Positions 51,241 to 59,888 of a stretch of 64,000 bases of DNA are shown here, one piece after another. The position numbers and the translations under genes were made by a program. How positions within the stretch are numbered: the first letter of the stretch is position 1; every line of letters begins with the position of its first letter. The stretch is from Sporolactobacillus putidus (GTDB lineage: Bacteria; Bacillota; Bacilli; Bacillales; Sporolactobacillaceae), in the NCBI RefSeq assembly GCF_014647035.1, contig NZ_BMOK01000004.1:124001-188000 (forward strand), written 5' to 3'. Below the pieces are notes generated by a model. It worked only from the letters and a program-made list of their open reading frames with translations. It was not told the origin of the DNA and ran no database searches.

Positions 51241-51669
51241 TCTTTGAAAAAAGTAATACTTGAAATAAGAAAGTTATCCGGCACACCATGAAAGCCTGAC
51301 CATACCGTGAAATCATGATGATTGATTGTTCAAGGCAGCATACTTCTTTCTGACAGGAAGTACTCCATCGAACCATCACAAAAAATTTTTCAAACGTGTC
51401 ATGAAAATATATTCCTTATCAGCTGCCCATATAAAAAATAAAATTGACAGAGAAGTTCCGTTTATCTTACACTTGATTCATTCACCGAAAAAAAATGAAA
51501 ATCAGGAGACTTAAAAAATCCCCGAAAAATAGCTCTGTGATAGGAAATAATTGAGAACGTTTGCCGGATATTCGTTCTGGAATCCGGAAATTGAGGAAGA
51601 ATGAATGTTCTGAATATGTGTCAGTTAAGTGATTTTCATTGATTACCGCGCAGTTGAAAAGAATTTTTT
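51241..51669. other. Gap between long repeat copy 3 and the PTS promoter
   Basis: About 430 bp, AT-rich. One open frame (51326-51514) lacks a ribosome site. No antiterminator target (RAT) or known RNA was recognised. Confidence 0.35.
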
Positions 51670-51718
51670 TTGATTTAATTGAAAGCGTGTTGTAAAATAT
51701 TTTTTGTAAACGTTTTAT
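51670..51718 (+). promoter_or_regulatory. PTS gene promoter with CcpA-like cre box
   Basis: TTGATT (51670-51675) and TAAAAT (51693-51698) are 17 bp apart. TGTAAACGTTTTAT at 51705-51718, over the likely start site, matches the left half of the cre consensus (TGWAANCG). This fits catabolite repression of a sugar transporter. Confidence 0.65.
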
Positions 51719-51731
51719 AGGAGGAAGAAAA

Positions 51732-53723
51732 ATGGGTAAAAGGGATTACACCCAGCTGGCGGATGACATCGTCGCCAACGTTGGGGGTAAGGAAAATGTG
51801 AATTCATTGATTCATTGCGCAACCCGGCTGCGCTTTAGACTGAAAGACCAAGGCAAAGCAAATAAAGAAGCACTGGAGGACCTGCCGAAAGTTCTGACCG
51901 CGGTCAGCGCCGGCGGACAGTATCAGGTTGTGATCGGCGATGAAGTCGTACCGGTCTACGAAGCCATCATGGACCGTTACCATTTCAGCGCGGCGGACAG
52001 TGATACGAGTTCCGGTTTAAATACAAATGACAATGATCCGGACGCAGAAACACGGGGAAAAGAGAGCTGGTTTGAGAGATTTGTTGCTGTGATCTCCGGT
52101 ATTTTTACGCCGTTTATTTCTGTTCTGGCCGGAGCGGGTGTGTTAAAAGGGCTGGCCATTTTGATCTCAACCACCCAGCTGCTCCCGCTTTCGTCACCGA
52201 TTTATATTACGCTGAATGCGCTGGCGAGCGGTGTGTTTACCCTCCTGCCGATTTTTATCGCCATCACGGCGGCCGATAAATTCAACACCAACCGATTCAT
52301 CGCCGTGGCGCTGGCGGCTGCGATGATTTACCCGCTGACCGACGCTACGATTCCGAAACTGGCCCATCTGGGAAGCTACGCTGTCAACTTTAAAACTTAC
52401 GGCGGCGCAGTTATTCCGACGATTCTTGCCATATGGATCGAGAGCTACATCGAAAAATGGTTTAAGAAGCGTTTGCCGGCTGTGACACAATTGGTTTTTG
52501 TTCCCTTTTTAACCCTAATTGTTGCCGGTCTTTTAACCTTCTTTATTATCGGGCCGCTCGGTTCGGCCTTTGGAACAGGATTGGCATACGGCTATAAATT
52601 CTTGTACGGATTGAGCCCGCTTGTAGCCGGAGCCATTTTGGGCGGAACATTCCAGATCTTTGTTATCTTCGGATTGCACTGGGGTATCCTGCCGATTTCT
52701 CTGATCAATATTCAGACGTACGGCTACGACACCCTTCTGGCCGTCATGTTCTGCGCGGTTGCCGGACAATTCGGCGCTGTTACCGGAGCTTTTTTCAAGG
52801 CGAAAAAAGTAAAAAATAAAGAAATCGCCGGATCAGCCGCGATCAGCGGATTCTTCGGGATTACCGAACCGGCCATCTACGGCATCAACTTAAAGTATAA
52901 GAAAGGCTTTATTTTCGGTCTGGCCGGCGGAGCCCTCGGTGGCGCGATTATCGGTGCGGCCGGTGTCAAGTGTTTTCAATACACGCCGATTATGAACATA
53001 TTTGAAATGCCGCTTTTTATCGGCAAAAATTCGAGTATCGTATGGGCAGGAGTGGCTGGCGCCGTAGCCTGGCTGAGCGCCTTTCTGCTGGTTGTTCTGC
53101 TTGGATTCAACGAAAGCAACACCGAAAAAATATTTGCCAAGGTCACCTCAGGCAAGAAGAGCCTGACAGCGAAGAAAACGGCTGCCTTAGAAGAAAAAAA
53201 TCAGACGAAAGACAGCGACGCTGCTGCCGCTGCTCTTGAACCGGCTGTCGATACAGCAAACCTGGCATTAAGCGACACAATCTACAGCCCGTTAAAAGGA
53301 CAGGCTGTTTCGCTGAAAACGGTTGATGATCCCGTCTTCAGCTCTGAAGCGATGGGGAAAGGTGTCGGCGTTCAGCCGGCGACAGGCAGTCTCGTCTCTC
53401 CGGTAGACGGAGAAATCACGGTCGCTTTTCCGACCGGCCACGCCTATGGAATTAAATCCGACAACGGCTCGGAAATCCTGATTCATGTCGGAATCAATAC
53501 GGTTGAATTAAAAGGGCAGTACTTTGATCCCAAAGTTCAAGCAGGCGATAAAGTTCAAACCGGCGATCTGCTGATGACTTTTGACGTGGATAAAATCAAA
53601 GAGGCCGGATATGATACAACGACGATGGTGATCGTCACCAATACGAACGACTATGAAGCCGTTGTACCGGAGGCAGGAGAAACAGGATCCGGCGAAGTGC
53701 TCATTAAGACATATAAGAAATAA
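51732..53723 (+). CDS. PTS beta-glucoside-type permease EIIBCA
   Basis: A 663-residue phosphotransferase permease with domain order IIB-IIC-IIA. IIB (about 1-85) carries the phosphorylated Cys29 in NSLIHCATRLRFRLKD. IIC (about 110-470) has ten or so helices and the GFFGITEPAIYGINLKYKK motif of the glucose superfamily. IIA (about 510-660) has the active His in SEILIHVGINTVELKG. The pattern is BglP-like, suggesting a beta-glucoside or similar disaccharide, but no phospho-glycosidase or LicT-type regulator gene lies nearby. The ATG follows ATAGGAGGAAG. Confidence 0.9.
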   Translation: MGKRDYTQLADDIVANVGGKENVNSLIHCATRLRFRLKDQGKANKEALEDLPKVLTAVSAGGQYQVVIGDEVVPVYEAIMDRYHFSAADSDTSSGLNTNDNDPDAETRGKESWFERFVAVISGIFTPFISVLAGAGVLKGLAILISTTQLLPLSSPIYITLNALASGVFTLLPIFIAITAADKFNTNRFIAVALAAAMIYPLTDATIPKLAHLGSYAVNFKTYGGAVIPTILAIWIESYIEKWFKKRLPAVTQLVFVPFLTLIVAGLLTFFIIGPLGSAFGTGLAYGYKFLYGLSPLVAGAILGGTFQIFVIFGLHWGILPISLINIQTYGYDTLLAVMFCAVAGQFGAVTGAFFKAKKVKNKEIAGSAAISGFFGITEPAIYGINLKYKKGFIFGLAGGALGGAIIGAAGVKCFQYTPIMNIFEMPLFIGKNSSIVWAGVAGAVAWLSAFLLVVLLGFNESNTEKIFAKVTSGKKSLTAKKTAALEEKNQTKDSDAAAAALEPAVDTANLALSDTIYSPLKGQAVSLKTVDDPVFSSEAMGKGVGVQPATGSLVSPVDGEITVAFPTGHAYGIKSDNGSEILIHVGINTVELKGQYFDPKVQAGDKVQTGDLLMTFDVDKIKEAGYDTTTMVIVTNTNDYEAVVPEAGETGSGEVLIKTYKK

Positions 53724-53798
53724 ATGTTTCTTGATCAATTGATAGAAAAAAGAAGGAGCCCGCTGACTGTAAAAGGTCGCGGGCATTTTGCTGTTAGA

Positions 53799-54046
53799 GC
53801 TCTGGCCGAATAGGCCGAATCTGGGTCTCTACCGGCCGGAATCTGTGCTCTACTGGCCAAAACGGTTGCTCTACCGGCCAAATCTGGGCCTCTACCGGCC
53901 AAAACAGTTGCTCTATCGGCCAGAATCCGTGGTCTATCGGCCGAAACGGTTGCTCTACCGGCCGGAACCGGCGTTTTACCGGCCAAATCAGGGCCTCTAT
54001 CGGCCGGAATCTGCGTTCTATCGGCCAAATCACGTTCTCAGATCTG
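53799..54046 (+). repeat. 21-bp tandem array 9 (type D unit)
   Basis: Ten units of exactly 21 bp: CTCTAYCGGCC plus a variable 10-bp part in three recurring kinds (AAAACGGTTG, AAATCTGGGC, GGAATCTGTG). It is the most regular array in the window. Both strands are falsely open because 21 is divisible by three. Confidence 0.95.
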
Positions 54047-54073
54047 TTACCAAGCAGGAATCAGAACAAATGT

Positions 54074-54120
54074 AAAAAAAGTACGGTTACCCAACATGCA
54101 GGCGCAACCGTACTTTTTCT
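54074..54120. terminator. Bidirectional terminator between the array and the BASS gene
   Basis: AAAAAAGTACGGTT pairs with AACCGTACTTTTT across a 17-base loop. Confidence 0.85.
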
Positions 54121-54160
54121 TCCTATATAATGCTCTTGTTAACAACAGCACTTCATCGAA

Positions 54161-55135
54161 TCAGTTGGCTGCATTTTGAACCGCATCGGCGACCGGAGTG
54201 TTTCCTTCCTTATTTTTGGCGGCCCAGTACGAAGCGAGGACCGAACCGGACATGTTGTGCCAGACGCTGAACAAGGTGCCTGGAATGGCCGCAATGGGTG
54301 AGAAGAAAGCCATTGCCAATGACACGCCGAGTGCAGAATTCTGCATGCCGACTTCAAAGGTAATCGAACGGCTCTTCGGATGATTCATGCCAAGCAGTCG
54401 GCTGAAGAAGAAGCCGAGAGTAAAGCCTAACAGGTTGTGCAACATAACAACCGGAATCAGTACTAAGGTGCTTGCGGTAAATAGTGTGGCATGGTTAGCG
54501 GCAACGACACCACTGGCGATCAAAATAATGGCGATTGTTGAGACGAGCGGCAGAACCTCCGTGCCCTTTTCGACTTTGTCGCCCAAAAAGGTGTGCACCA
54601 GTACGCCCAAAACAATGGGTAAGATAACAATTTCAATAACGCTGAGAAAAAGTGATCCCGCCGGAATGTGAACCCAGCGCCCTGCGAGCAGCCACAAGAT
54701 CAGCGGAAGCATGACCGGAGCGATCAGCGTAGAGACGGCGCCGATTGAAACACCGAGTGCGACGTCACCCTTGGCAAGAAAACACATAACGTTGGACGCG
54801 GTGCCGCTCGGGCAGCAGCCTACTAATATAACACCGACAGCAACAGCGTTTGGCAGGTGAAAAGCAAGACAAAGCCCGTAAGCAACCAAAGGCATAATCA
54901 AATAATGTGCGCAAACGCCGACAATAACATCTTTGGGCCGCTTAAATACAGCCACAAAATCGGACCGCTTCAAAGATACGCCCATGCCGAACATGATCAC
55001 CCCGAGCAAGTAGGAAACATAAGGTAAGACCCAAAGAATCAGATGGGGCTGAAAATAACTGATGACTGCACCGCCAAGTACAAATAAAGCAAAATATTTA
55101 CCTAAAAACTGTCCCACGGAAACAACGACTTTCAT
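54161..55135 (-). CDS. Bile acid:sodium symporter (BASS) family transporter
   Basis: A 324-residue membrane protein with nine or ten helices. GVILVGCCPSGTASNVMCFLAKGDVALGVS and FEVGMQNSALGVSLAMAFFSP are the two crossover-helix motifs of the family, where sodium and substrate bind. Bacterial members carry organic anions such as pantoate or keto acids. Its place beside ilvD invites a keto-acid role, which is speculation. The start is uncertain: ATG 55135, ATG 55147 and TTG 55180 are in frame. Confidence 0.86.
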   Translation of the reverse strand: MKVVVSVGQFLGKYFALFVLGGAVISYFQPHLILWVLPYVSYLLGVIMFGMGVSLKRSDFVAVFKRPKDVIVGVCAHYLIMPLVAYGLCLAFHLPNAVAVGVILVGCCPSGTASNVMCFLAKGDVALGVSIGAVSTLIAPVMLPLILWLLAGRWVHIPAGSLFLSVIEIVILPIVLGVLVHTFLGDKVEKGTEVLPLVSTIAIILIASGVVAANHATLFTASTLVLIPVVMLHNLLGFTLGFFFSRLLGMNHPKSRSITFEVGMQNSALGVSLAMAFFSPIAAIPGTLFSVWHNMSGSVLASYWAAKNKEGNTPVADAVQNAAN

Positions 55136-55184
55136 AACTCTCTTCATCCCTTCTGTTTTCGAAACATCCTGTTTTTTCAAAAAT

Positions 55185-56912
55185 TTATTTTACGGGATCG
55201 GCCGGTTTTTTCTCTTCCGTCTCACCGGACCAGGCTTCGGGTAGCCGCATGACGCCGCCCGTATGAGCGGATGTGACCAATGCGGCGTAACGGGCAAGAT
55301 AGCCGGTTCTGACTTTAGGCACAAATGGCCTCAAACGAGCCCGGCGGTCGGCCAGTTCCGAGTCTGATACATCCAGATGGACGGTGCGGTGAATCAGATC
55401 AATGGTAATCGTGTCGCCGTCCTCAACGAGGGCGATCGGCCCGCCCGCCGCCGCTTCCGGGGAAACGTGCCCGACTGAAATACCGCGCGTTGCACCGGAG
55501 AACCGTCCGTCTGTGATCAAGGCCACATCTTTGCCGAGACCGCGTCCTACTATGGATGACGTCGGCGCCAGCATTTCCGGCATGCCCGGCCCGCCTTTCG
55601 GGCCTTCGTAACGGATCACAACAACGTGTCCTTTTTTAACTGTATGATTATCGATTGCTTCAACGGCTTCATCGTGTGAATTAAAGCAGATCGCCTTTCC
55701 GGTGAATGTTTTGACGGATGGGTCGGCACCGCCGACTTTGATGACTGCACCTTTTGGCGCGATATTTCCAAAGAGTACGGATAAACCGCCGGTCTGGCTG
55801 TATGCCTGATCCAGCGGATGGATCACTTTCGGATTTTTGATTTCCGCATCAGCGACATTGTCACGGATTGTCTTTCCGGAAACGGTAATACGGTCGGGAT
55901 GAATCACGCCGCCCATATCGGCCAGCACTTTGATGATGGCCGATATGCCGCCGGCTTCGTGTACATCCAGCATGGAAAAGGCAGAACTCGGAGCGATTTT
56001 AGCGAGGTAAGGAACTTTTTCCGCAACGCGGTTGATGCGTTCGAGGTCGTAATCGATGCCGGCTTCCGAAGCAACGGCCAGCATGTGGAGCACAGTATTT
56101 GTTGATCCGCCCATCGCCATATCAAGAGCGAAGGCATCGTCAACAGCTTCCGGCGTGATCAGATCACGCGGCCTGACCTGATTTTTCACAAGGTCCATCA
56201 GCTTAAATGCCGACCTTCGGATTAATTCACGTCTTTCTTCGGAAACAGCAAGAGCGGTGCCGTTTCCCGGAAGCGCGACTCCGAGCATTTCCATCAGACA
56301 GTTCATCGAGTTGGCGGTGAACATGCCCGCACAGGACCCGCAGGTCGGACAGGCGGAGGCTTCGATATCAAGGAATTGCTCTTTCGAAATCCGTCCTTCT
56401 TTAAACGCGCCGACACCTTCAAAAACCGAAGACAGGGTCAGTGCCTTTCCGGTGGCGGAGAGGCCAGCCTTCATCGGACCGCCTGAACAGAAAATGGCGG
56501 GAACATTGGTGCGGACAGCAGCCAGAAGCATGCCAGGCGTGATTTTATCACAGTTCGGGATATAGAAAACCCCGTCAAACCAGTGGGCATTAATCATCGT
56601 TTCGGCGGCATCGGCGATCAATTCGCGGCTTGGCAGGGAATAGCGCATGCCGATGTGTCCCATGGCGATGCCGTCATCGACGCCGATCGTATTAAACTCG
56701 AAAGGAACGCCGCCGGCTTCGCGGATCGCCTGTTTAGCAACGTCGGCAAGTTCCCTGAGATGGACATGCCCGGGAACAATATCAACATAAGAATTGCATA
56801 CGGCAATGAACGGTTTGTGCATATCCTCCTCGTTCTTCACCACTCCGGTAGCCCTCAGCAAACTTCGCGCCGGTGCACGGTCGACGCCTTTCTTGATCTC
56901 GTCGCTTCTCAA
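55185..56912 (-). CDS. ilvD: Dihydroxy-acid dehydratase
   Basis: Third step of Ile/Val synthesis: dehydrates dihydroxy acids to 2-keto acids with an iron-sulfur cluster. The 575-residue protein has the three cluster cysteines in [24 protein letters not shown] and [17 protein letters not shown], and [22 protein letters not shown] near the end. About 15 residues at the C-terminus ([14 protein letters not shown]) are extra. It starts with TTG after GAGAGG. It is transcribed away from ilvB, behind a leader-peptide attenuator (57097-57332). Confidence 0.96.
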   Translation of the reverse strand: MRSDEIKKGVDRAPARSLLRATGVVKNEEDMHKPFIAVCNSYVDIVPGHVHLRELADVAKQAIREAGGVPFEFNTIGVDDGIAMGHIGMRYSLPSRELIADAAETMINAHWFDGVFYIPNCDKITPGMLLAAVRTNVPAIFCSGGPMKAGLSATGKALTLSSVFEGVGAFKEGRISKEQFLDIEASACPTCGSCAGMFTANSMNCLMEMLGVALPGNGTALAVSEERRELIRRSAFKLMDLVKNQVRPRDLITPEAVDDAFALDMAMGGSTNTVLHMLAVASEAGIDYDLERINRVAEKVPYLAKIAPSSAFSMLDVHEAGGISAIIKVLADMGGVIHPDRITVSGKTIRDNVADAEIKNPKVIHPLDQAYSQTGGLSVLFGNIAPKGAVIKVGGADPSVKTFTGKAICFNSHDEAVEAIDNHTVKKGHVVVIRYEGPKGGPGMPEMLAPTSSIVGRGLGKDVALITDGRFSGATRGISVGHVSPEAAAGGPIALVEDGDTITIDLIHRTVHLDVSDSELADRRARLRPFVPKVRTGYLARYAALVTSAHTGGVMRLPEAWSGETEEKKPADPVK

Positions 56913-56919
56913 TTCTTCT

Positions 56920-57003
56920 TCATCCTCTCTGTTTTTGTTCTTCCGCAGGACAGGTGGCTTTGACTTTAACCAGCAGTTCCTTTTTTTGCAGAAGTTCCTT
57001 CAT
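56920..57003 (-). CDS. Possible 27-residue small protein just upstream of ilvD
   Basis: ORF reading [18 protein letters not shown] to EEQKQRG, with GAGGAGGAAC 5-10 bp ahead of its ATG and its stop only 7 bp before the ilvD start. The ribosome site is better than that of ilvD, so it may serve translational coupling. I do not recognise the peptide; Leu and Lys are frequent. Confidence 0.5.
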   Translation of the reverse strand: MKELLQKKELLVKVKATCPAEEQKQRG

Positions 57004-57096
57004 CACCGAAGTTCCTCCTCGCGGAAGATGCTTTCTTAAACGAAGTCCTTTTTCTTAGCAGAAGATCCATGTCTATGCCGTTAAATAAACGACAAA

Positions 57097-57206
57097 GAAA
57101 AAAGCTCCCATTCGCGGTTCGGAATGGGAGCTTCGTGCCTGGGTCCCATTCGATGCCAATAGGACCCGGACAGTCGTTAAATTTTTCAACGAATGTCAAG
57201 GTCCTA
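57097..57206 (-). promoter_or_regulatory. ilvD: ilvD leader attenuator: alternative hairpins and terminator
   Basis: Reading leftward, segment 1 TAGGACC (57206-57200) overlaps the leader stop. Segment 2 GGGTCCTATT (57167-57158) can pair with segment 1 or with segment 3 AATGGGACCC (57150-57141). Segment 3 GAATGGGA can instead pair with TCCCATTC of segment 4. Segment 4 AGCTCCCATTC (57132-57122) and GAATGGGAGCT (57113-57103) form the terminator stem, followed by TTTTTT. Ribosome stalling on the Leu/Ile codons would free segment 1, giving 1:2 and 3:4 pairs and readthrough. Completed translation would allow 2:3 and termination. Confidence 0.85.
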
Positions 57207-57260
57207 GCTAATAAGAATAATGCTCAACAAGACTCGGTTATCGAATGAGAAGACCATCAT
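57204..57260 (-). CDS. ilvD leader peptide
   Basis: An 18-codon ORF reading MMVFSFDNRVLLSIILIS with AAGGAG 6 bp before the ATG and the promoter's -10 box 44 bp upstream. Eight of the last nine codons before the stop include Val, Leu, Leu, Ile, Ile, Leu, Ile: exactly the products of the pathway. Its stop codon lies in segment 1 of the attenuator. The regulatory role is inferred from this layout. Confidence 0.85.
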   Translation of the reverse strand: MMVFSFDNRVLLSIILIS

Positions 57261-57303
57261 GGTTAACTCCTTGCTTGGATAAATTGTCGTTTTGGTATGG
57301 TCA

Positions 57304-57332
57304 AATATAGCATTCGCACAAAAGAAAGTCAA
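57304..57332 (-). promoter_or_regulatory. ilvD promoter
   Basis: Reading leftward, TTGACT (57332-57327) and TATATT (57309-57304) with a 17-bp spacer, upstream of the leader ORF. Confidence 0.88.
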
Positions 57333-57496
57333 CCCGAATTTGCAAATTAAGTGCGCTCTTTGAAAAAATCAGACATTGACAAAATAGGGATCGATTATCG
57401 GCTCATTGCGTATGCAGGACGAGAAACAAAAAATTATTTTTATCCAATTTTTTGTCCATTTTTCTTCCAACTATTAGCCTGATTTTGTGAAGTTAA

Positions 57497-57590
57497 AATT
57501 TTTTAAAAGTTTCAAAAAGGGGGTTGACTGTTTTTTTTATCTGGATTAGTATGTGTGACAATCCTCTCGAAAAATCGTTTTCAGAAACTT
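57497..57590 (+). promoter_or_regulatory. ilvBNC promoter with two CodY-like boxes
   Basis: TTGACT (57524-57529) and TAGTAT (57547-57552) are 17 bp apart. AATTTTTTAAAAGTT (57497-57511) and CGTTTTCAGAAACTT (57576-57590) each match 12 of 15 positions of the CodY consensus AATTTTCWGAAAATT; the second keeps the whole core. Repression by CodY when branched-chain amino acids and GTP are high would fit the operon. Confidence 0.75.
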
Positions 57591-57769
57591 GCTCCGGAGC
57601 CGGTTGTTCAGAATCGAGAAAGAGATGGGGAGACACGGAATGCTTAAATACACGGATTGTAAGTTTTGTTACTTCAACGAGCATAAATTTAAACAGGTCA
57701 GGCACGGGATGTAAAGAGGCCGGACTGAGAATCCTGAAACAAAAATCTGAGAAGGGAGGGGGAACGCGC

Positions 57770-59488
57770 GTGGAAGTCAAAACAAAAACCGCGGCTGAAC
57801 CTGAATCACGCTTAAAAACCGGTGCCGATGTACTGATTCAGTCGATCCTTCGTGAAGGAACAGACGTGATTTTCGGCTATCCTGGCGGTGCCGTCCTGCC
57901 GATCTATGACGCGCTTTACAGACAAAAAGTCAGGCATGTTCTGACCAGACACGAGCAAGGCGCGATTCACGCGGCGGAAGGTTATGCGCGTGTTTCGGGA
58001 AGACCGGGTGTGGTCATTGCGACAAGCGGGCCGGGGGCAACCAATCTGGTGACCGGACTCATGGATGCCTGTATCGATTCTCTGCCGCTCGTCGTTTTTA
58101 CCGGTCAGGTTGCGACCCATGTCATCGGAACGGATGCTTTTCAGGAAGCGGATGTCATCGGAATTACCGTTCCGGTAACAAAATACAATTTTCAAGTCGA
58201 AAATGCAGCGGATCTGCCAAGAAAAGTCAGGGAAGCCTTTTATATTGCAACGACCGGGCGCCCGGGTCCTGTACTGGTCGATCTGCCAAAAGATATTTGC
58301 GCGGCGGCAGTAAAGCAGGAGCAGGCTGACACTGAAATACGGCTCCCGGGCTATCGTTTTTCAAAGGAGCCGAGCTCGGAGCAAGTCGAAAAACTGGCGC
58401 GTGCCATTGAAACAGCCGAAAAACCTGTTCTTCTGGCGGGAGCGGGTATCCTTCACGCAAAAGCGGCCGATCTGGTTCGCGTCTTTGCGGAGAAGCATCA
58501 TCTCCCAGTCGTCAGCACATTGCTTGGTCTCGGCAGTTTCCCTGCTTCCCATCCACTTTTTCTCGGGATGGGCGGCATGCACGGAACGTACGCAGCCAAT
58601 ATGGCGATATCGGAATGCGACCTGCTCATTAACATCGGGTCGCGCTTCGACGACCGGCTGACCGGAAATCTTGCCAAATTCGCACCGAATGCGGCCGTCG
58701 CCCATGTGGATATTGATCCATCCGAAATAGGGAAGAACGTCCGACCGGCGATTCCGGTTGTCGGCGATGCCCGGTCCGTACTTGAAAAACTGCTGCAGAG
58801 AACGGGCAAATCGGGAGAGAAGCGTGAGTGGCTGGATCATCTGGGTCTGTACGCCAGGACGCATCCACTTTCATTCAGCGCTGGGAAGGATAACGAGGAG
58901 CTGGCTCCGCAGAGCGTGATCAGGCACGTTTTCCGCCATGCCGGTGAAGATGCGATTGTGACCACGGACGTTGGCCAGCATCAGATGTGGACCGCTCAGT
59001 ATTATCCCTTTAACCGGCCCAATCGTTGGGTGACATCGGGGGGACTCGGCACGATGGGCTTCGGCTTCCCGGCTGCGATCGGCGCGCAAATCGCCGAACC
59101 GGAAAAAACAGTTGTATCGATTGTCGGTGACGGAGGTTTTCAGATGACGCTTCAGGAGCTTGCCGTGATCGCTGAACTGAACCTGCCGGTCAAGATTGTC
59201 ATCATGAACAATCATGCGCTGGGCATGGTCAGACAATGGCAGGAGGCCTTTTACAGCAAAAGGTACGCCCACTCCATTCCCTCCATGCAGCCCGACTTTA
59301 TCCGGCTTGCGGAAAGTTACGGCATTCGCGGCGTCCGCGTGGCAACGGAAGAGGAAGCGCGTCGCGTGTTTCCCGAGGTACTCCGCGATCCGCAGCCCTG
59401 GGTGATCGATTGCCGGGTCAAACAAATGGCGAACGTTCTTCCGATGGTCGCTCCGGGAAAAGGGCTCAATGAAATGATTGGGGTGTAA
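57770..59488 (+). CDS. ilvB: Acetolactate synthase, catalytic subunit
   Basis: First common step of Val/Leu/Ile synthesis: condenses pyruvate to acetolactate or acetohydroxybutyrate with thiamine diphosphate and FAD. The 573-residue protein has the catalytic Glu in [15 protein letters not shown]...[17 protein letters not shown], the FAD-binding middle domain and the ThDP motif [29 protein letters not shown]. The GTG at 57770 follows GGGAGGGGG and gives the usual N-terminus; the frame is open upstream through the promoter, which is not coding. A roughly 210-nt leader precedes it. First gene of ilvB-ilvN-ilvC. Confidence 0.96.
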   Translation: MEVKTKTAAEPESRLKTGADVLIQSILREGTDVIFGYPGGAVLPIYDALYRQKVRHVLTRHEQGAIHAAEGYARVSGRPGVVIATSGPGATNLVTGLMDACIDSLPLVVFTGQVATHVIGTDAFQEADVIGITVPVTKYNFQVENAADLPRKVREAFYIATTGRPGPVLVDLPKDICAAAVKQEQADTEIRLPGYRFSKEPSSEQVEKLARAIETAEKPVLLAGAGILHAKAADLVRVFAEKHHLPVVSTLLGLGSFPASHPLFLGMGGMHGTYAANMAISECDLLINIGSRFDDRLTGNLAKFAPNAAVAHVDIDPSEIGKNVRPAIPVVGDARSVLEKLLQRTGKSGEKREWLDHLGLYARTHPLSFSAGKDNEELAPQSVIRHVFRHAGEDAIVTTDVGQHQMWTAQYYPFNRPNRWVTSGGLGTMGFGFPAAIGAQIAEPEKTVVSIVGDGGFQMTLQELAVIAELNLPVKIVIMNNHALGMVRQWQEAFYSKRYAHSIPSMQPDFIRLAESYGIRGVRVATEEEARRVFPEVLRDPQPWVIDCRVKQMANVLPMVAPGKGLNEMIGV

Positions 59489-59491
59489 GCC

Positions 59492-59791
59492 ATGAAAAGG
59501 ACAGTTCACGCACTGGTTTCCGGTGAGGACAGCGCTCTGTTCCGTGTTACCGCCGTCTTTTCGAGACAAAAACTGAATATCGCCAGCCTGACATTCAAAA
59601 GGTCCGGCGGCACAAACGGAACGTCCGACATGAAAATCGTGACGGATGTTGAGAATGAACGGCAGGCCCGGCAGCTGATCGGCCAGTTGAACAAGCTGGT
59701 TGATGTGATTTCAGCAGCCGACATCTCGGAGTTGCCGGACTGTGACAAAGAAAAAGAATGTGTGGCACCGGAAATAAATCCCGGTTGCTGA
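59492..59791 (+). CDS. ilvN: Acetolactate synthase, small regulatory subunit (short form)
   Basis: A 99-residue ACT-domain protein that should activate IlvB and confer valine feedback. ALVSGEDSALFRVTAVFSRQKLNIASLTF is the ACT start. It stops after one ACT domain plus a short Cys-containing tail (DCDKEKECVAPEINPGC); most Bacillus IlvH/IlvN proteins run to about 170 residues with a second domain. The short form is known from enterobacterial IlvN/IlvM. The start lies 3 bp after ilvB. Confidence 0.92.
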   Translation: MKRTVHALVSGEDSALFRVTAVFSRQKLNIASLTFKRSGGTNGTSDMKIVTDVENERQARQLIGQLNKLVDVISAADISELPDCDKEKECVAPEINPGC

Positions 59792-59888
59792 AGAATGACT
59801 GCTGACTGCAGGAAAGATTCGCCGGCACGCCCGGCTTTGGCACGCGCAAAATGAAAAAAAATCAGAAAAAGCAAAGGGGATATACAAA

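Noticed and set aside
31770-54046. CRISPR arrays
   Set aside because: Units are about 21 bp in total with degenerate constant parts and recurring variable parts of 8-10 bp. There are no long unique spacers and no cas genes.
56966-57199. A 77-codon frame across the ilvD leader
   Set aside because: It has no ribosome site, runs through the terminator and attenuator stems, and is better explained by the leader peptide and RNA structure.
57097-57260. T-box leader for ilvD
   Set aside because: The GGTGGNACCGCG core in its proper place before the terminator is missing. GAACCGCG occurs only in the terminator loop.
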